A DNA stretch of 64,000 bases from Amycolatopsis sp. 195334CR (GTDB lineage Bacteria > Actinomycetota > Actinomycetes > Mycobacteriales > Pseudonocardiaceae), in the NCBI RefSeq assembly GCF_017309385.1, contig NZ_JAFJMJ010000001.1, positions 62,001 through 126,000 on the forward strand. Direction: 5' to 3'. Made by a program: the position numbers and the translations under genes. The notes beneath the pieces are model-generated. The model saw nothing but the letters and a program-made list of their open reading frames with translations, did not search any database and had not been told where the DNA came from. Positions within the stretch are counted from its first letter, which is position 1. Each line of letters begins with the position of its first letter. Positions 9,477 to 17,919 of the stretch are shown here, one piece after another.

Positions 9477-10021
9477 TTCTGCCCGACCGGCAGGTCGAAC
9501 CGGCCGAACACCCAGGTCCCGGGGGCCTCCGGGTCGTCACCGGCCCAGAACTCGGTCCACAGCTCGGCGAACTCCGCCTTGGAGATCCGCCCGTCGCCGT
9601 CGGCGTCGAGCAGGGGGAAGACCTCGTCGGTGTCGACTTGCTCGCCGCTCCAGGCTTCGATGAGCCTGCGGTACTCGTCGGCGGCGATTTCACCGTCGCC
9701 GTTCTCGTCGATGGCCTCGAACATGGCGCGCGCGGTGCCCGCCACCACGTCGGCCATCGAGCCGAGCCGGTCCACCACGAGCAGCACCTCGTCGAGGGTG
9801 ACCTTGTTGTCGCGGTTGCGGTCCGAGGTGTTCAGCAGGGTGGACCACCAGCCCATCATGATGGTGCGGAGGAGCGCGTCGCGCTCGGGATCGCGGTCGC
9901 GCACGGCCAGCCAGCGCGCGGTGAGCGCCTCGAAGTCGGCCTCCTCGAGCAGGCCGTCGGAGTTGGCGTCCATCGCGTGGAACACCCCGGCGATCTTGCG
10001 TCTCTGGAACTCGGACGACAC
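9473..10021 (-). CDS. EF-hand calcium-binding protein, calerythrin-like
   Basis: 182 aa, no signal peptide, so probably cytosolic. Four EF-hand loops are visible: DANSDGLLEEAD (residues 18-29), DRNRDNKVTLDE (about 67-78), DENGDGEIAADE (about 103-114) and DADGDGRISKAE (about 138-149). The spacing in two pairs is that of the sarcoplasmic or calerythrin-type proteins of Saccharopolyspora and Streptomyces. The GTG start at 10021 has GAGAGGA upstream. Likely a calcium buffer or sensor. The second loop is the weakest, with Asn-Lys at the fifth and sixth positions. Confidence 0.9.
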   Translation of the reverse strand: MSSEFQRRKIAGVFHAMDANSDGLLEEADFEALTARWLAVRDRDPERDALLRTIMMGWWSTLLNTSDRNRDNKVTLDEVLLVVDRLGSMADVVAGTARAMFEAIDENGDGEIAADEYRRLIEAWSGEQVDTDEVFPLLDADGDGRISKAEFAELWTEFWAGDDPEAPGTWVFGRFDLPVGQN

Positions 10022-10148
10022 AGCAACGTTCCTCTCACACGGCGGCGGGACGCCTCAGGGTGACGAACGAGGACACCAGCGACAACGGGCACCCGGGTCA
10101 ACCATTTTCCCGACCCGGTGAACCCACCCATCACCGAGCGCGACCACG

Positions 10149-10862
10149 ATGGCGAGTTCGATCTTCGGGCCAGCGGTGGACTTCGATGCTCTGATCGCGT
10201 TGCACGCCAAACGCGGTGGAGCCCGCGCGGTCGAAGCCCTGCACCAGAGCGAGCAACTGCGCGGCGTCCAATCGCTAGTCCGATTCGACGGCACGGCGGG
10301 ATCAACCGGCTCGGCCGGATTGTCATGATCGACGCGGCGGACGTGCCCGCCTCACCTTCCGGCCGCGGCCCGATCGGGACGCTGCACGCCCTGGCCGACC
10401 GGTTGTCCGATCCGGAGGACTTGCTCGACACGAACTACCCGGTGCGGTTCATCCCGGTGGCGCACGGCAACATGCCCGATGATCTACCTCGCGCGATCGG
10501 CCGCCTCGGTGACGAACTGACCGCGGGTGGCGCCCTGCGCGTCAAGTCGAGCCGCATCGATTGGGCACGGCTTTCGCAGCAAGCACGTCAACGTGAAGTA
10601 CACCTGTCGCCGCCGGTGGTTGTACCTGCGCGAGCCCATCAGCGAGGACGAGCAGACCGAGTCCTCGGTAGCCCACGCGTTCCGGGAGGTGTGCCGCCAC
10701 CTGGTCGACAGCGACAGCTACTCCGGTTCCGACTTCTCCTGGGGCGACCGAGAGTTCTCCGCCGCGGCGACGGGCCGGGACGGCAAATTCGGCGACAAGA
10801 GCAGGCACGTCGCGCTGAGCACCTCACACCACTTGGCGTACCTCGCCCAGCGCGCTGCCTGA
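10149..10862 (+). pseudogene. Degenerate 'beta family' protein gene
   Basis: Three consecutive stretches read like parts of one protein but in changing frames: 10149-10328 (FDALIALHAKRGGARAVEAL ... SLVRFDG), 10325 to about 10560 (LSDPEDLLDTNYPVRFIPVA ... GGALRVKSSRID) and about 10555-10862 (VKYTCRRRWLYLRE ... SGSDFSWGD ... HHLAYLAQRAA). The last part resembles the C-terminus of actinobacterial 'beta family' proteins (T4 beta-protein-like), which usually run to 350 aa or more. Here only about 235 codons remain, with two frame changes and probably an internal deletion. The last segment could still be expressed as a 111-aa fragment from 10527. Family call from memory, moderate certainty. Confidence 0.45.
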
Positions 10863-10863
10863 G

Positions 10864-13800
10864 TCAGTCGTCGTCTTCTTCGGTTGGACGTGCTCGGCCG
10901 AGTACGTCTTCGATGCGCAGCGGGTTCGACGGGTGGTGGGTCAGACACAGCGGCGTAGCGACCTGACGAAACCCGAAGGCCTCCCCCGAAACGTAGAACT
11001 GGGCGCGTTCCAGGCGCGAGATGTCCGCCACCGGACTGCCCTTCGCGCGCGCGAGTTCGTTGGCCGCGGCGATCTGCGCCGGGCTGTTCAGCCTGCCGAA
11101 GAACTGGGTCATCGCGTTGCCCGTCACCTGGTTGTGCAGGCCCTTCGGCGCCTGCGTGGCGAACAACAACCCCAGCCCGTACTTCCTGGCCTGCGAAGCC
11201 AGCACGATCGTGCTCCGCGTGCTCGCGGTCAGGCTGCCGGACGCGGCGAGCGTCTGCGCCTCGTCCATCACGAACAGCGCACCGAGCGGCCGGTCCCCCG
11301 CCGGGTTCCGCTTGATCCACGCGAACAACTCCATCTGCAGCTGGTTCACGAAGTTCTGCCGCTGCTCTTCCGCCGGCAGGCCGATGAAGCTGATCACCGA
11401 CACCCTGGCGCGCTTGCCCGCCGCCGGCGTGAGCAGGCTGCCCGGGTCGACCGCCGTGCCGGTGCCCGCCAGCAGCGGGTCGTTGACCATGGCCGCCTTG
11501 AGCACCTCGGCCAGGTCCGCGGCGATGCGCGGCGCGCCGTTGAGGTTGCTGACCCCCTCCGGCAGGTCGCCGAGCAACTCGATCAACGTGGGCAGGCTGC
11601 GCGAACCGGTGCGGGCGTGGTGCACCACCGCCTGCCGCAGCACCGCGAGGCCGATCTTCACCTTCGCCGTGTTTCCGGTGAGCCGCGCCTGGGGAGCCAG
11701 CGTCGCCACCGCCACCTCGACCGCCGCGTCGAATTCGTCCTGGTCGGTCAGCACGCCTTCGAAGTCCGGCAACGGCTGGAAGGCCAACGGCCTGCCGGTC
11801 GCCCGGCCGGGTGTCCACACCACCACGTCCGTGTCCGCCAGGTACCGCTCGGCCAGCGCGGCGTCGCCCGGCCCCCACCCCGCGGGTGGGCTCGGCCACG
11901 CGTCACCGAGGCGCGCGAGGTCGTTGTTCGGGTCCAGCACGATCGCGGACACCCCGCGCAACGCGCATTCCTCCACGATCCGCCGCAGCAGCACGGTTTT
12001 CCCCGACCCCGAACCGGCGAACACCGCGGCGTGCTTGCGCAGCGCGGCGAGGTCCAGCCGCACCGGCTCCCCGGTGCCGACCACCGTGCCCAGGGTGATC
12101 TCGTCCCCGGCGGGCGGCGGCTGCGCCCCGTTCCTCCGGTCCTCTGTGGACACGTCGGGCAACACCGCCGACAACAGCCCCGACTTCCCCGCCGGCCGCC
12201 GATCGACCAGCCACTCGTGCAGCTCCGCCCCGCTCTCGGCGAACATCTTGTCGAGCGCCCAGAACGTGCGCATGTCCTCGTCGGAGAGCTTGAGGGGCTT
12301 GCCACCCGCATCCTCGAACGCCTTCAGCTCCGCCTGCGTCTTCACGCCCTTCGACCACTTCGCGTTGCGGATCAGGATCAGGTGGCGATTTTCCGCCCCC
12401 TGGCGCAGTCCCACCGCCGAACGCGCTTTCCGCAACCGGTGCAGCACGGAGATGGGATGCGGCGCGGAGATCGACCGGAAAGCCCAGTGCTCCTCCAGAT
12501 CCGATGCCTCGTCGAGCGTCCTGGTGAGCCACGCGTGCAGATGCCCCTCCCCATCCTGCGGCGGACGATTCCACTCCACGTCGTCGTTGCCGACCTCGGT
12601 GATCCACCCCCGCAACGCCGCCGAGAGCAGGACCGGCATGACTTCGTCCTCGGTGTGCTGGTTGAGCAACGTCGACGGATCGGCTTCCGCACGCAACTTC
12701 TCGAACTTCTTGTCCAGTTCGTCGAAGTGGTCCGGTACCGCCACGGGGCGCGGTGAAACCGGCGGCTGGCCGTCGAACGAGGCCAGCTCGGTGACCACCC
12801 CGGCACGCAGGCAGCCGTCGATGTGCGCGCCGATCCGTTTCAGCAGCTCGCGCGGCGTCCACTGCTCCCAGACCCCCTCGAACGCCGACGCCGCGATCGG
12901 CCACGTCGGGTGCGGTGGCGTGAACCCGACCGCCTGGAACGCCACGCCGAGCCGCTTCTCCACCAGCGCGCGGCCCAGTTCGGCGGTCGGCACCCGGCCG
13001 AGCGTCAACGATTCGCGGAACCGGTCCGGCACCGTGTCCGCCGCCTGGGCCTTGAGGTGCATCCAGGTGGTGGGCAGGCACATCAGCACCGTCATGGTCC
13101 GGTGGGTCACCTCGCGCAACCGCATCAGGCCGTCGGCGATCTGCGCCACCAGCACCTGCTCACCACCGGCGTCCTGCGCGCGCTGGGCGGAGTACGCGAT
13201 CAGCGTGTCGAGCTGGTCGACGCCGATCACGATCGGGCCGGTCAGCGCCAGCAACCGGGTGATGTCCTGCACCTGGCCCATGGCCGGCTTGGGTGAGCGG
13301 CGGATACCCCATTTCCGCCGCTCACCCGCCTTGTACTCGTCGGAGCCGTCGAGGTAGTAGTCCGCGACGTCGCTGGTGGCCGTGTCGTCGCTCGCGTAGA
13401 GCACCAGCGCTCGCGCCACGTCAGCGCATTCGACGGCCACCGCCCGGTCGAGCCGGCGCAGCCCGACGAGGAACTCGTCGACGTCGTCCCTGGTGAGCCC
13501 GCGCCCGTTCACGATGCGCCCCATCACCTCACCGCTGACGCTCGCGCTCAGGCACACCCGCCGGAGGAAGCTCACCAGCTGCGAGACGCCCGAATCGTCC
13601 CGTTGCAGCAGACCGCGCCGCAGCGCCTGCGCGGTGTCGTCCCAGAAGGCGTCCCCGGTGGTGAGGTCGTTGAGGAAGAAGTAGCCGCGGACGCGGTGCG
13701 CGTGGCGGCGGACCAACCCCAGCAGGTGCGTCTTGCCGACCCCCTTCTGCCCCTGGAGCACGAGCCCGATCGGGCTGGGTCCGTCGCTGGCCAAGGCGCT

Positions 13801-13935
13801 GCGAATGCCCACGTCGACCGCCGCCAGCACGTCGGTGTGCAGGCCGTCGACGTGGTACGGCGAATCGCGCCACACGTGGTCGGGGGTGTCGGCCCAGTCG
13901 AGGTGCAGCGCCGACAGCACGGCCAGCTGGTCCAT
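10864..13935 (-). CDS. Large double P-loop ATPase with HerA/FtsK-like C-terminal motor
   Basis: 1023 aa with two ATPase modules. The first has Walker A GQKGVGKT at residues 62-69 and Walker B VIGVDQLD near 240, in an AAA/STAND-like setting. The second has Walker A GSGSGKT near 640 and Walker B LFVMDEAQ near 886, followed by the FATQAPKGLHNQVTGNAMTQ segment typical of HerA, VirB4 and TraG DNA or protein pumps. The linker (about 400-600) has no family I know. The ATG at 13935 overlaps the upstream stop as TGATG, so coupling with the winged-helix gene is strong. Last gene of the TIR operon. Probably the motor or NTPase core of a defence or signalling system; that role is inference. Confidence 0.85.
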   Translation of the reverse strand: MDQLAVLSALHLDWADTPDHVWRDSPYHVDGLHTDVLAAVDVGIRSALASDGPSPIGLVLQGQKGVGKTHLLGLVRRHAHRVRGYFFLNDLTTGDAFWDDTAQALRRGLLQRDDSGVSQLVSFLRRVCLSASVSGEVMGRIVNGRGLTRDDVDEFLVGLRRLDRAVAVECADVARALVLYASDDTATSDVADYYLDGSDEYKAGERRKWGIRRSPKPAMGQVQDITRLLALTGPIVIGVDQLDTLIAYSAQRAQDAGGEQVLVAQIADGLMRLREVTHRTMTVLMCLPTTWMHLKAQAADTVPDRFRESLTLGRVPTAELGRALVEKRLGVAFQAVGFTPPHPTWPIAASAFEGVWEQWTPRELLKRIGAHIDGCLRAGVVTELASFDGQPPVSPRPVAVPDHFDELDKKFEKLRAEADPSTLLNQHTEDEVMPVLLSAALRGWITEVGNDDVEWNRPPQDGEGHLHAWLTRTLDEASDLEEHWAFRSISAPHPISVLHRLRKARSAVGLRQGAENRHLILIRNAKWSKGVKTQAELKAFEDAGGKPLKLSDEDMRTFWALDKMFAESGAELHEWLVDRRPAGKSGLLSAVLPDVSTEDRRNGAQPPPAGDEITLGTVVGTGEPVRLDLAALRKHAAVFAGSGSGKTVLLRRIVEECALRGVSAIVLDPNNDLARLGDAWPSPPAGWGPGDAALAERYLADTDVVVWTPGRATGRPLAFQPLPDFEGVLTDQDEFDAAVEVAVATLAPQARLTGNTAKVKIGLAVLRQAVVHHARTGSRSLPTLIELLGDLPEGVSNLNGAPRIAADLAEVLKAAMVNDPLLAGTGTAVDPGSLLTPAAGKRARVSVISFIGLPAEEQRQNFVNQLQMELFAWIKRNPAGDRPLGALFVMDEAQTLAASGSLTASTRSTIVLASQARKYGLGLLFATQAPKGLHNQVTGNAMTQFFGRLNSPAQIAAANELARAKGSPVADISRLERAQFYVSGEAFGFRQVATPLCLTHHPSNPLRIEDVLGRARPTEEDDD

Positions 13936-14564
13936 CACGGCACCTCGATCTTGAGCAGATGGTTGTCATCACCGCCGACGCGGATCGCCGCCTCGTGGTC
14001 GGCGGCGGTGAGGGCCTTGCGGTTGGACTCCGGCGCCAGGTGCAACCGGCCCCGGCCGCTCAGGTCCTTCAGCACCGCGTCGACCTTCTCCCGTGTTGCC
14101 CCACCGAGCTTCTTCCGCAGGTCGGCCAGCCCCACCCACTCCCGCGTGGAACCGGCCAGCTGCCGGTAGGCCTCCTGGATCCGGCGTTCGGTGTCGTCCT
14201 CGGCCGGCACCGCTTCGGGGGTGAACAAGTGGTTCAGCCGCAACCCCTGCCGCCGCAGGTACTCGTCGATACCGCCGAGCAGCACGTACAGGCCGTTGAT
14301 CAGGTTGCTGCGCGAATTCGGCGGCGGCGTCTTCACCCCCATCTCCCGCTCGCACCAGTTCCACCCGCTGTCGGTCAGCTCGTGGCTGTAGGACCGTCCG
14401 GCCTTCCTGCTGGTGACGTAACCGAGATCGTTGAGCTGCCGTCGGACCTCGCCCGTGAGCGTGAAGCCCACGACGGTGTCCAACTCCGGGTTGGACACCT
14501 CGCGCGCGAGCACCATCAGCGTGAACATCGCCGCGGTTTGCTTGTGTCCCAATCGGTCGGCCAT
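13935..14564 (-). CDS. Protein with two winged-helix-like domains, partner of the double ATPase
   Basis: 209 aa. The N-terminal half (about 5-75) looks like a MarR/PadR-sized winged helix (GEVRRQLNDLGYVTSRKAG). The C-terminal half (about 135-205) is a second wHTH of a type recurrent in bacterial conflict loci (WVGLADLRKKLGG ... VDAVLKDLSGRGRLHLAPE ... HLLKIEV). The start is the ATG at 14564, preceded by AAAGGGAG at good spacing; a GTG at 14579 is less likely. The stop overlaps the ATPase start. Likely a DNA- or partner-binding adaptor for the ATPase rather than a stand-alone repressor, judged from the coupling only. Confidence 0.75.
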   Translation of the reverse strand: MADRLGHKQTAAMFTLMVLAREVSNPELDTVVGFTLTGEVRRQLNDLGYVTSRKAGRSYSHELTDSGWNWCEREMGVKTPPPNSRSNLINGLYVLLGGIDEYLRRQGLRLNHLFTPEAVPAEDDTERRIQEAYRQLAGSTREWVGLADLRKKLGGATREKVDAVLKDLSGRGRLHLAPESNRKALTAADHEAAIRVGGDDNHLLKIEVP

Positions 14565-14597
14565 CCTGCTCCCTTTCACGGTGATTGGTGGAACTGA

Positions 14598-16205
14598 CTA
14601 GTCACGCCGCCCCGCGCGGGCTTCGAGCACCCGCAGGGCGAAGGCGATTTCCCTGGTCGTGGCCGCGGACGCGGCGCGGTAGCCGCCGTCGCGAGTGAAA
14701 GCCCGTGGCCGGATGACCATGGTCAGGTCGGCGGCGAGTTCCTTCGCCCGCACCGCGTCGCCGTCTCCGATCGCGACCACCAGGTCCTGGACGACTTCGT
14801 CGACCAGTTCCCACAGCGCCGGGCGGAGTTGGGCCCGCGCGACCTCGCGGAGCACGCTCACGAGGTCGACCTCCCCCGTGTCGATGAGCGAGGTGTGGCC
14901 GTTGAGCTGACCGGCCAGGTCACGCGCCACTTCGACAGGGCCGCGGGAACGCCCGAGCCGCAGGTAACGCAGGTTCCCGAGGTAACCCGGGAGCGCGTTG
15001 GGGTCCGCGTCCTCGGTGAGCACGGGGATGAGCCGCCGGTTCTGCCCCAGCGTCCGGTGCAGGAACAGTTCGACCTCGGCCTCCTGCCACCGGCTCACCT
15101 TCCGGTCGACGATCAGGCAGAGGTGCCGGGCGTCGTCGTCCCGTTTGGTGAGCAGGGACCGGTCACCCGACATGGACTTCCCGACCGTCAGCCCCCGCAG
15201 TTCCAGTGCGCCGATCAGGTCGTTCACGAAGTCCAAAGTGGACCGCTGGGTGCTGATCCGCAGTTCGTAGCGGAAGTCGCGCGGCGCCGTGTGCGCCGAG
15301 GCGACGAAGGCATCGCGGTTCTCCGCCAGCAGGTCGGTGCGGTCGAGCTGGTGCGCGACGACCGCCGCCAGCGTTTCCAGCGCGAAGCCGATCTGGTCGG
15401 CGCCGGGGCTCGACTCGACCAGGACCGGCAGTTGCTCGCCGAAGGTCCAGTAGGAGACGTAGGGCAGGGTGAGGTGCCGGGCCATCACCTCGGGCGGAAC
15501 GGCCCGGTTGAGCCAATCGTGGAACAGGCCCTCGGTCATCTTCACGCTCGTCTCGCGCCACTTCTCCGAGCGGTCGTATTCCTCGCGGGTGTCGAAGCGG
15601 GACAGCACGGGCAGCACCGGCAACCGCGGCCGGTCGAACGGCAGGCGGTCGCGCGCCGCGTTGGCCCGCTGCGCTATGTCGAGCGCACCGCGCAGGCTCT
15701 GCATGTTCGCGGTGAACAACACCACCAGCTGGTCCGGGAGGTGCGCGGTGCAGATGCCGCCGATGTCGGAGATCCCGGTGCGGCTGTCCAGCAGGATGTA
15801 GTCGTACTCGGCGGTCCACCGCTCCCGGCACTGCTCGAGGTAGTCGCCGAAGCCTTGGTCGTACAGGCTTTCCCAGTCGATGGCCTGGACCCGTGGCGCG
15901 TAGTCGGCGTCCGCGCGGCCGGCGGCGATGAAGTCCAGCGTGCCTTCCGTTTTCAGCGACGTGACGCGCCTTTCCGGGCGGAAGACGTCCGCGAGGAAGT
16001 CGTCGACCAGGTCGATCACCCCGCTGCCGGGTTCCTCCCGCAGCAGCGGCTGGAAGTAGTCCGGCAGGCCGGGCGCTTCGAGATCCCAGTCCACGCACAG
16101 CACCCGGTGGCCCCAGCGGGCGAGCAGGACCGCGATGTTGGCCAGCGTGAAACTGCGGCCGACACCGCCCTTGAACGAGTAGAAGGTGACCACCGCGCCC
16201 GGCAT
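14598..16205 (-). CDS. KGGVGR-type MinD/ParA-like ATPase with C-terminal TIR-like region
   Basis: 535 aa. The N-terminus is a deviant-Walker P-loop ATPase of the MinD/ParA class with KGGVGRS at residues 12-18 (Arg where the usual motif has Lys-Thr), switch region CVDWDLEAPGL at 38-48 and Walker B YILLDSRTG near 140. After a middle helical region, about residues 355-480 read like a degenerate TIR or TIR-2 domain (HLCLIVDRKVSRWQEAEVEL, RRLIPVLTEDADPNALPGYL). It starts 2 nt after the TIR gene stop and precedes the winged-helix gene by 33 nt. NCBI names such proteins 'KGGVGR-motif variant AAA ATPase'. They tend to sit beside TIR genes. Biochemical role unproven. Confidence 0.82.
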   Translation of the reverse strand: MPGAVVTFYSFKGGVGRSFTLANIAVLLARWGHRVLCVDWDLEAPGLPDYFQPLLREEPGSGVIDLVDDFLADVFRPERRVTSLKTEGTLDFIAAGRADADYAPRVQAIDWESLYDQGFGDYLEQCRERWTAEYDYILLDSRTGISDIGGICTAHLPDQLVVLFTANMQSLRGALDIAQRANAARDRLPFDRPRLPVLPVLSRFDTREEYDRSEKWRETSVKMTEGLFHDWLNRAVPPEVMARHLTLPYVSYWTFGEQLPVLVESSPGADQIGFALETLAAVVAHQLDRTDLLAENRDAFVASAHTAPRDFRYELRISTQRSTLDFVNDLIGALELRGLTVGKSMSGDRSLLTKRDDDARHLCLIVDRKVSRWQEAEVELFLHRTLGQNRRLIPVLTEDADPNALPGYLGNLRYLRLGRSRGPVEVARDLAGQLNGHTSLIDTGEVDLVSVLREVARAQLRPALWELVDEVVQDLVVAIGDGDAVRAKELAADLTMVIRPRAFTRDGGYRAASAATTREIAFALRVLEARAGRRD

Positions 16206-16207
16206 CG

Positions 16208-16789
16208 TCAGAACCTCGGCAGCCGGGACGCGGGCGGCGGGGCTGGTGTCGGGGTGAGGAGCGGCCAGTCGGGTTGCCATTCCGGCGCCAGTTCGATGAG
16301 TTCCTCCAGTTCTTCGGCGATGCGGGTGACTTCGTCGTGGAAGTCGAGATAGGCCGGGGCGAACTGGAAGTGCTCGTAGGACTTGGCCCACGGCCGGAAA
16401 TCCTGCATCCGCCGCTCGTGTGCCCAGTCGGGGAAGTTCTTGGAGTCGCAGAAGATCACCGGGTAGATCAGGTTGCGCACCGTTCCGGCCAGTTCCTCGC
16501 GCTTCGCCATGGTGTACCACTCCGCCAGGCACCACTCGTCGTAGAAGTACTTGGGTGAGCACACCGGAACCAGGATCCTGGTGTGGGACAGGGCTTTTCG
16601 CACCTGGTCCGGCCACCGGGCGCCACCGCCGACGTGCTCGTCGCAGAACACCCGCACCTCGCGGCTGAGGTGCAGATCCAGCATCTCGGTCAAGCGCGGG
16701 TGGAAGTGCGTGTGCACCCACGCGGGCACGACGTGGTCCGCACGCCGATAGCTGATGAAAACGTCGTATTCGTACACCGGCGCGGCCAC
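16208..16789 (-). CDS. TIR domain protein, probable NADase or signalling effector
   Basis: 193 aa. First gene of the minus-strand conflict operon. The TIR fold is clear: YEYDVFISYRRAD (first strand and box 1), VRVFCDEHVGGGARWPDQV, then ILVPVCSPKYFYDEWCLAEW. The Glu at residue 90 in W-C-x-x-E is the position of the catalytic Glu of NAD-cleaving TIR domains. The C-terminus from about 175 is Pro-rich (PTPAPPPASRLP). The GTG at 16789 has GAGGAG almost touching it, so a start at the second GTG four codons on is possible. The KGGVGR ATPase gene follows after 2 nt. Confidence 0.87.
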   Translation of the reverse strand: MAAPVYEYDVFISYRRADHVVPAWVHTHFHPRLTEMLDLHLSREVRVFCDEHVGGGARWPDQVRKALSHTRILVPVCSPKYFYDEWCLAEWYTMAKREELAGTVRNLIYPVIFCDSKNFPDWAHERRMQDFRPWAKSYEHFQFAPAYLDFHDEVTRIAEELEELIELAPEWQPDWPLLTPTPAPPPASRLPRF

Positions 16790-16956
16790 TCCTCGGGGTA
16801 CCGATCATCGGATCGGCCGATCGTAAGTCGTCGTCGCCAGCGAGAAACAGACGAGAAACTTGACAGAATCTGGACAGATCACGCCACCGGTGGGCCGCCG
16901 CTTCCCCGGTGGCAAAGAATGTTCCCCACGCAGGCGCCGATCACCTGGGAGTTCCG

Positions 16957-17919
16957 ATGCCCGGCCAGAAAGTACCGCGATTGTTCGTCACCTACGCGCA
17001 CGATTCACCGGAACACAAGAAACGCGTGGAACTGTTCGCGCGGTTCCTGCGGAGGCAGGTCGGCCTGGACGTGCACCTGGACCAGTGGTACGACAACCTG
17101 CGCCGCGACTGGTCGGCCTGGGCCGTCGAGCAGCTGACCGAAGCGGACTTCGTGGTGGTGATCGCTTCCCCGGACTACAAGCGCCGGGCCGACGGCGCGG
17201 CGCCGCCGCACGAGGGCCGCGGTTCGCAGTTCGAAACGGCGATGATCCGCAACGAGCTGACCAAGGACCTGCGAGCCGCGACGGAGCGCATCCTGCCCGT
17301 GGTGCTGCGCGGCCAGACGGCCGACGACATCCCCACGTTCCTCAACGCCTACTCCACCACGAGGTTCCACGTCGAGAGCTTCACCGACGACGGAGTGGCC
17401 GAGTTGCTGGCGGCGATCACCGGGCAGGGCCCGCATCCGATGCCCGAACGCGGCGAGTGGCGGGGCGGTGCGCCGTCGCGGAAGATCGACCGGGTGTTGC
17501 TGGCGAACGGCGTGCCCTGGCTGGCGAGCAGTGCGCACGTTCGCTCGGCCACGGCGTACATCAACGGCGTGGCGTACGCGGACAGCGTCGTGCTGCGACC
17601 GTTTTCCGGTGAGGTGGAGTCGCTGGGCTTCGTCGAAATCGAACTGGGCGCCGAGTACCGGCGGCTGACCGCGGTCGCCGGCGTGCTCGACGACGCCGAG
17701 GAACCGTTCCAGGTCGGACACTTCCGCATCTATCTCGACGGCAGTCCGCGGCAGGAATACCGGGCCGCCCACGGCCAACCGGTGGCGGTCGACGTCGATG
17801 TCACCGGGGCGTTGAAGCTGCGCCTGGAAATGTCACGCCCCGGCGTTTCACCGGGTGGCTCGCTCCGACCGGGCAGGCCTCCGGAACTGGCGTGGGGGAA
17901 TCCGAGCCTGTCGCCCTAG
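16957..17919 (+). CDS. SEFIR domain protein with NPCBM-like C-terminal domain
   Basis: 320 aa. Residues 7-155 form a SEFIR (TIR-related) domain: RLFVTYAHDSPEHKKRVELF, VHLDQWYDNLRRDWSAWAVE, FVVVIASPDYKRRADG, ILPVVLRG. Residues about 176-315 look like an NPCBM-type carbohydrate-binding module (GVPWLASS, YINGVAYADSVVL, RRLTAVAGVLDD, FRIYLDGSPRQEY, VDVDVTGALKLRLE). No signal peptide, so it would act inside the cell. The ATG at 16957 has GGGAG 5 nt upstream; an earlier GTG at 16909 lacks support. It is divergent from the TIR operon and ends in a CTAG shared with the next gene. The pairing of these two domains is unusual. Confidence 0.85.
   Translation: MPGQKVPRLFVTYAHDSPEHKKRVELFARFLRRQVGLDVHLDQWYDNLRRDWSAWAVEQLTEADFVVVIASPDYKRRADGAAPPHEGRGSQFETAMIRNELTKDLRAATERILPVVLRGQTADDIPTFLNAYSTTRFHVESFTDDGVAELLAAITGQGPHPMPERGEWRGGAPSRKIDRVLLANGVPWLASSAHVRSATAYINGVAYADSVVLRPFSGEVESLGFVEIELGAEYRRLTAVAGVLDDAEEPFQVGHFRIYLDGSPRQEYRAAHGQPVAVDVDVTGALKLRLEMSRPGVSPGGSLRPGRPPELAWGNPSLSP

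Noticed and set aside
1750..15245. Scattered TCCACnGTGGA-like palindromes (near 1755, 1940 and 15234)
   Set aside because: Few copies, inside coding sequence and varied. Without a genome-wide count no function can be claimed.
10864..16789. Assignment of the TIR operon to BREX, DISARM or a conjugation system because of the HerA/TraG-like motor
   Set aside because: No PglZ, PglX, methyltransferase, DrmABC, relaxase or mating-pair genes are present; only the motor motif is shared.
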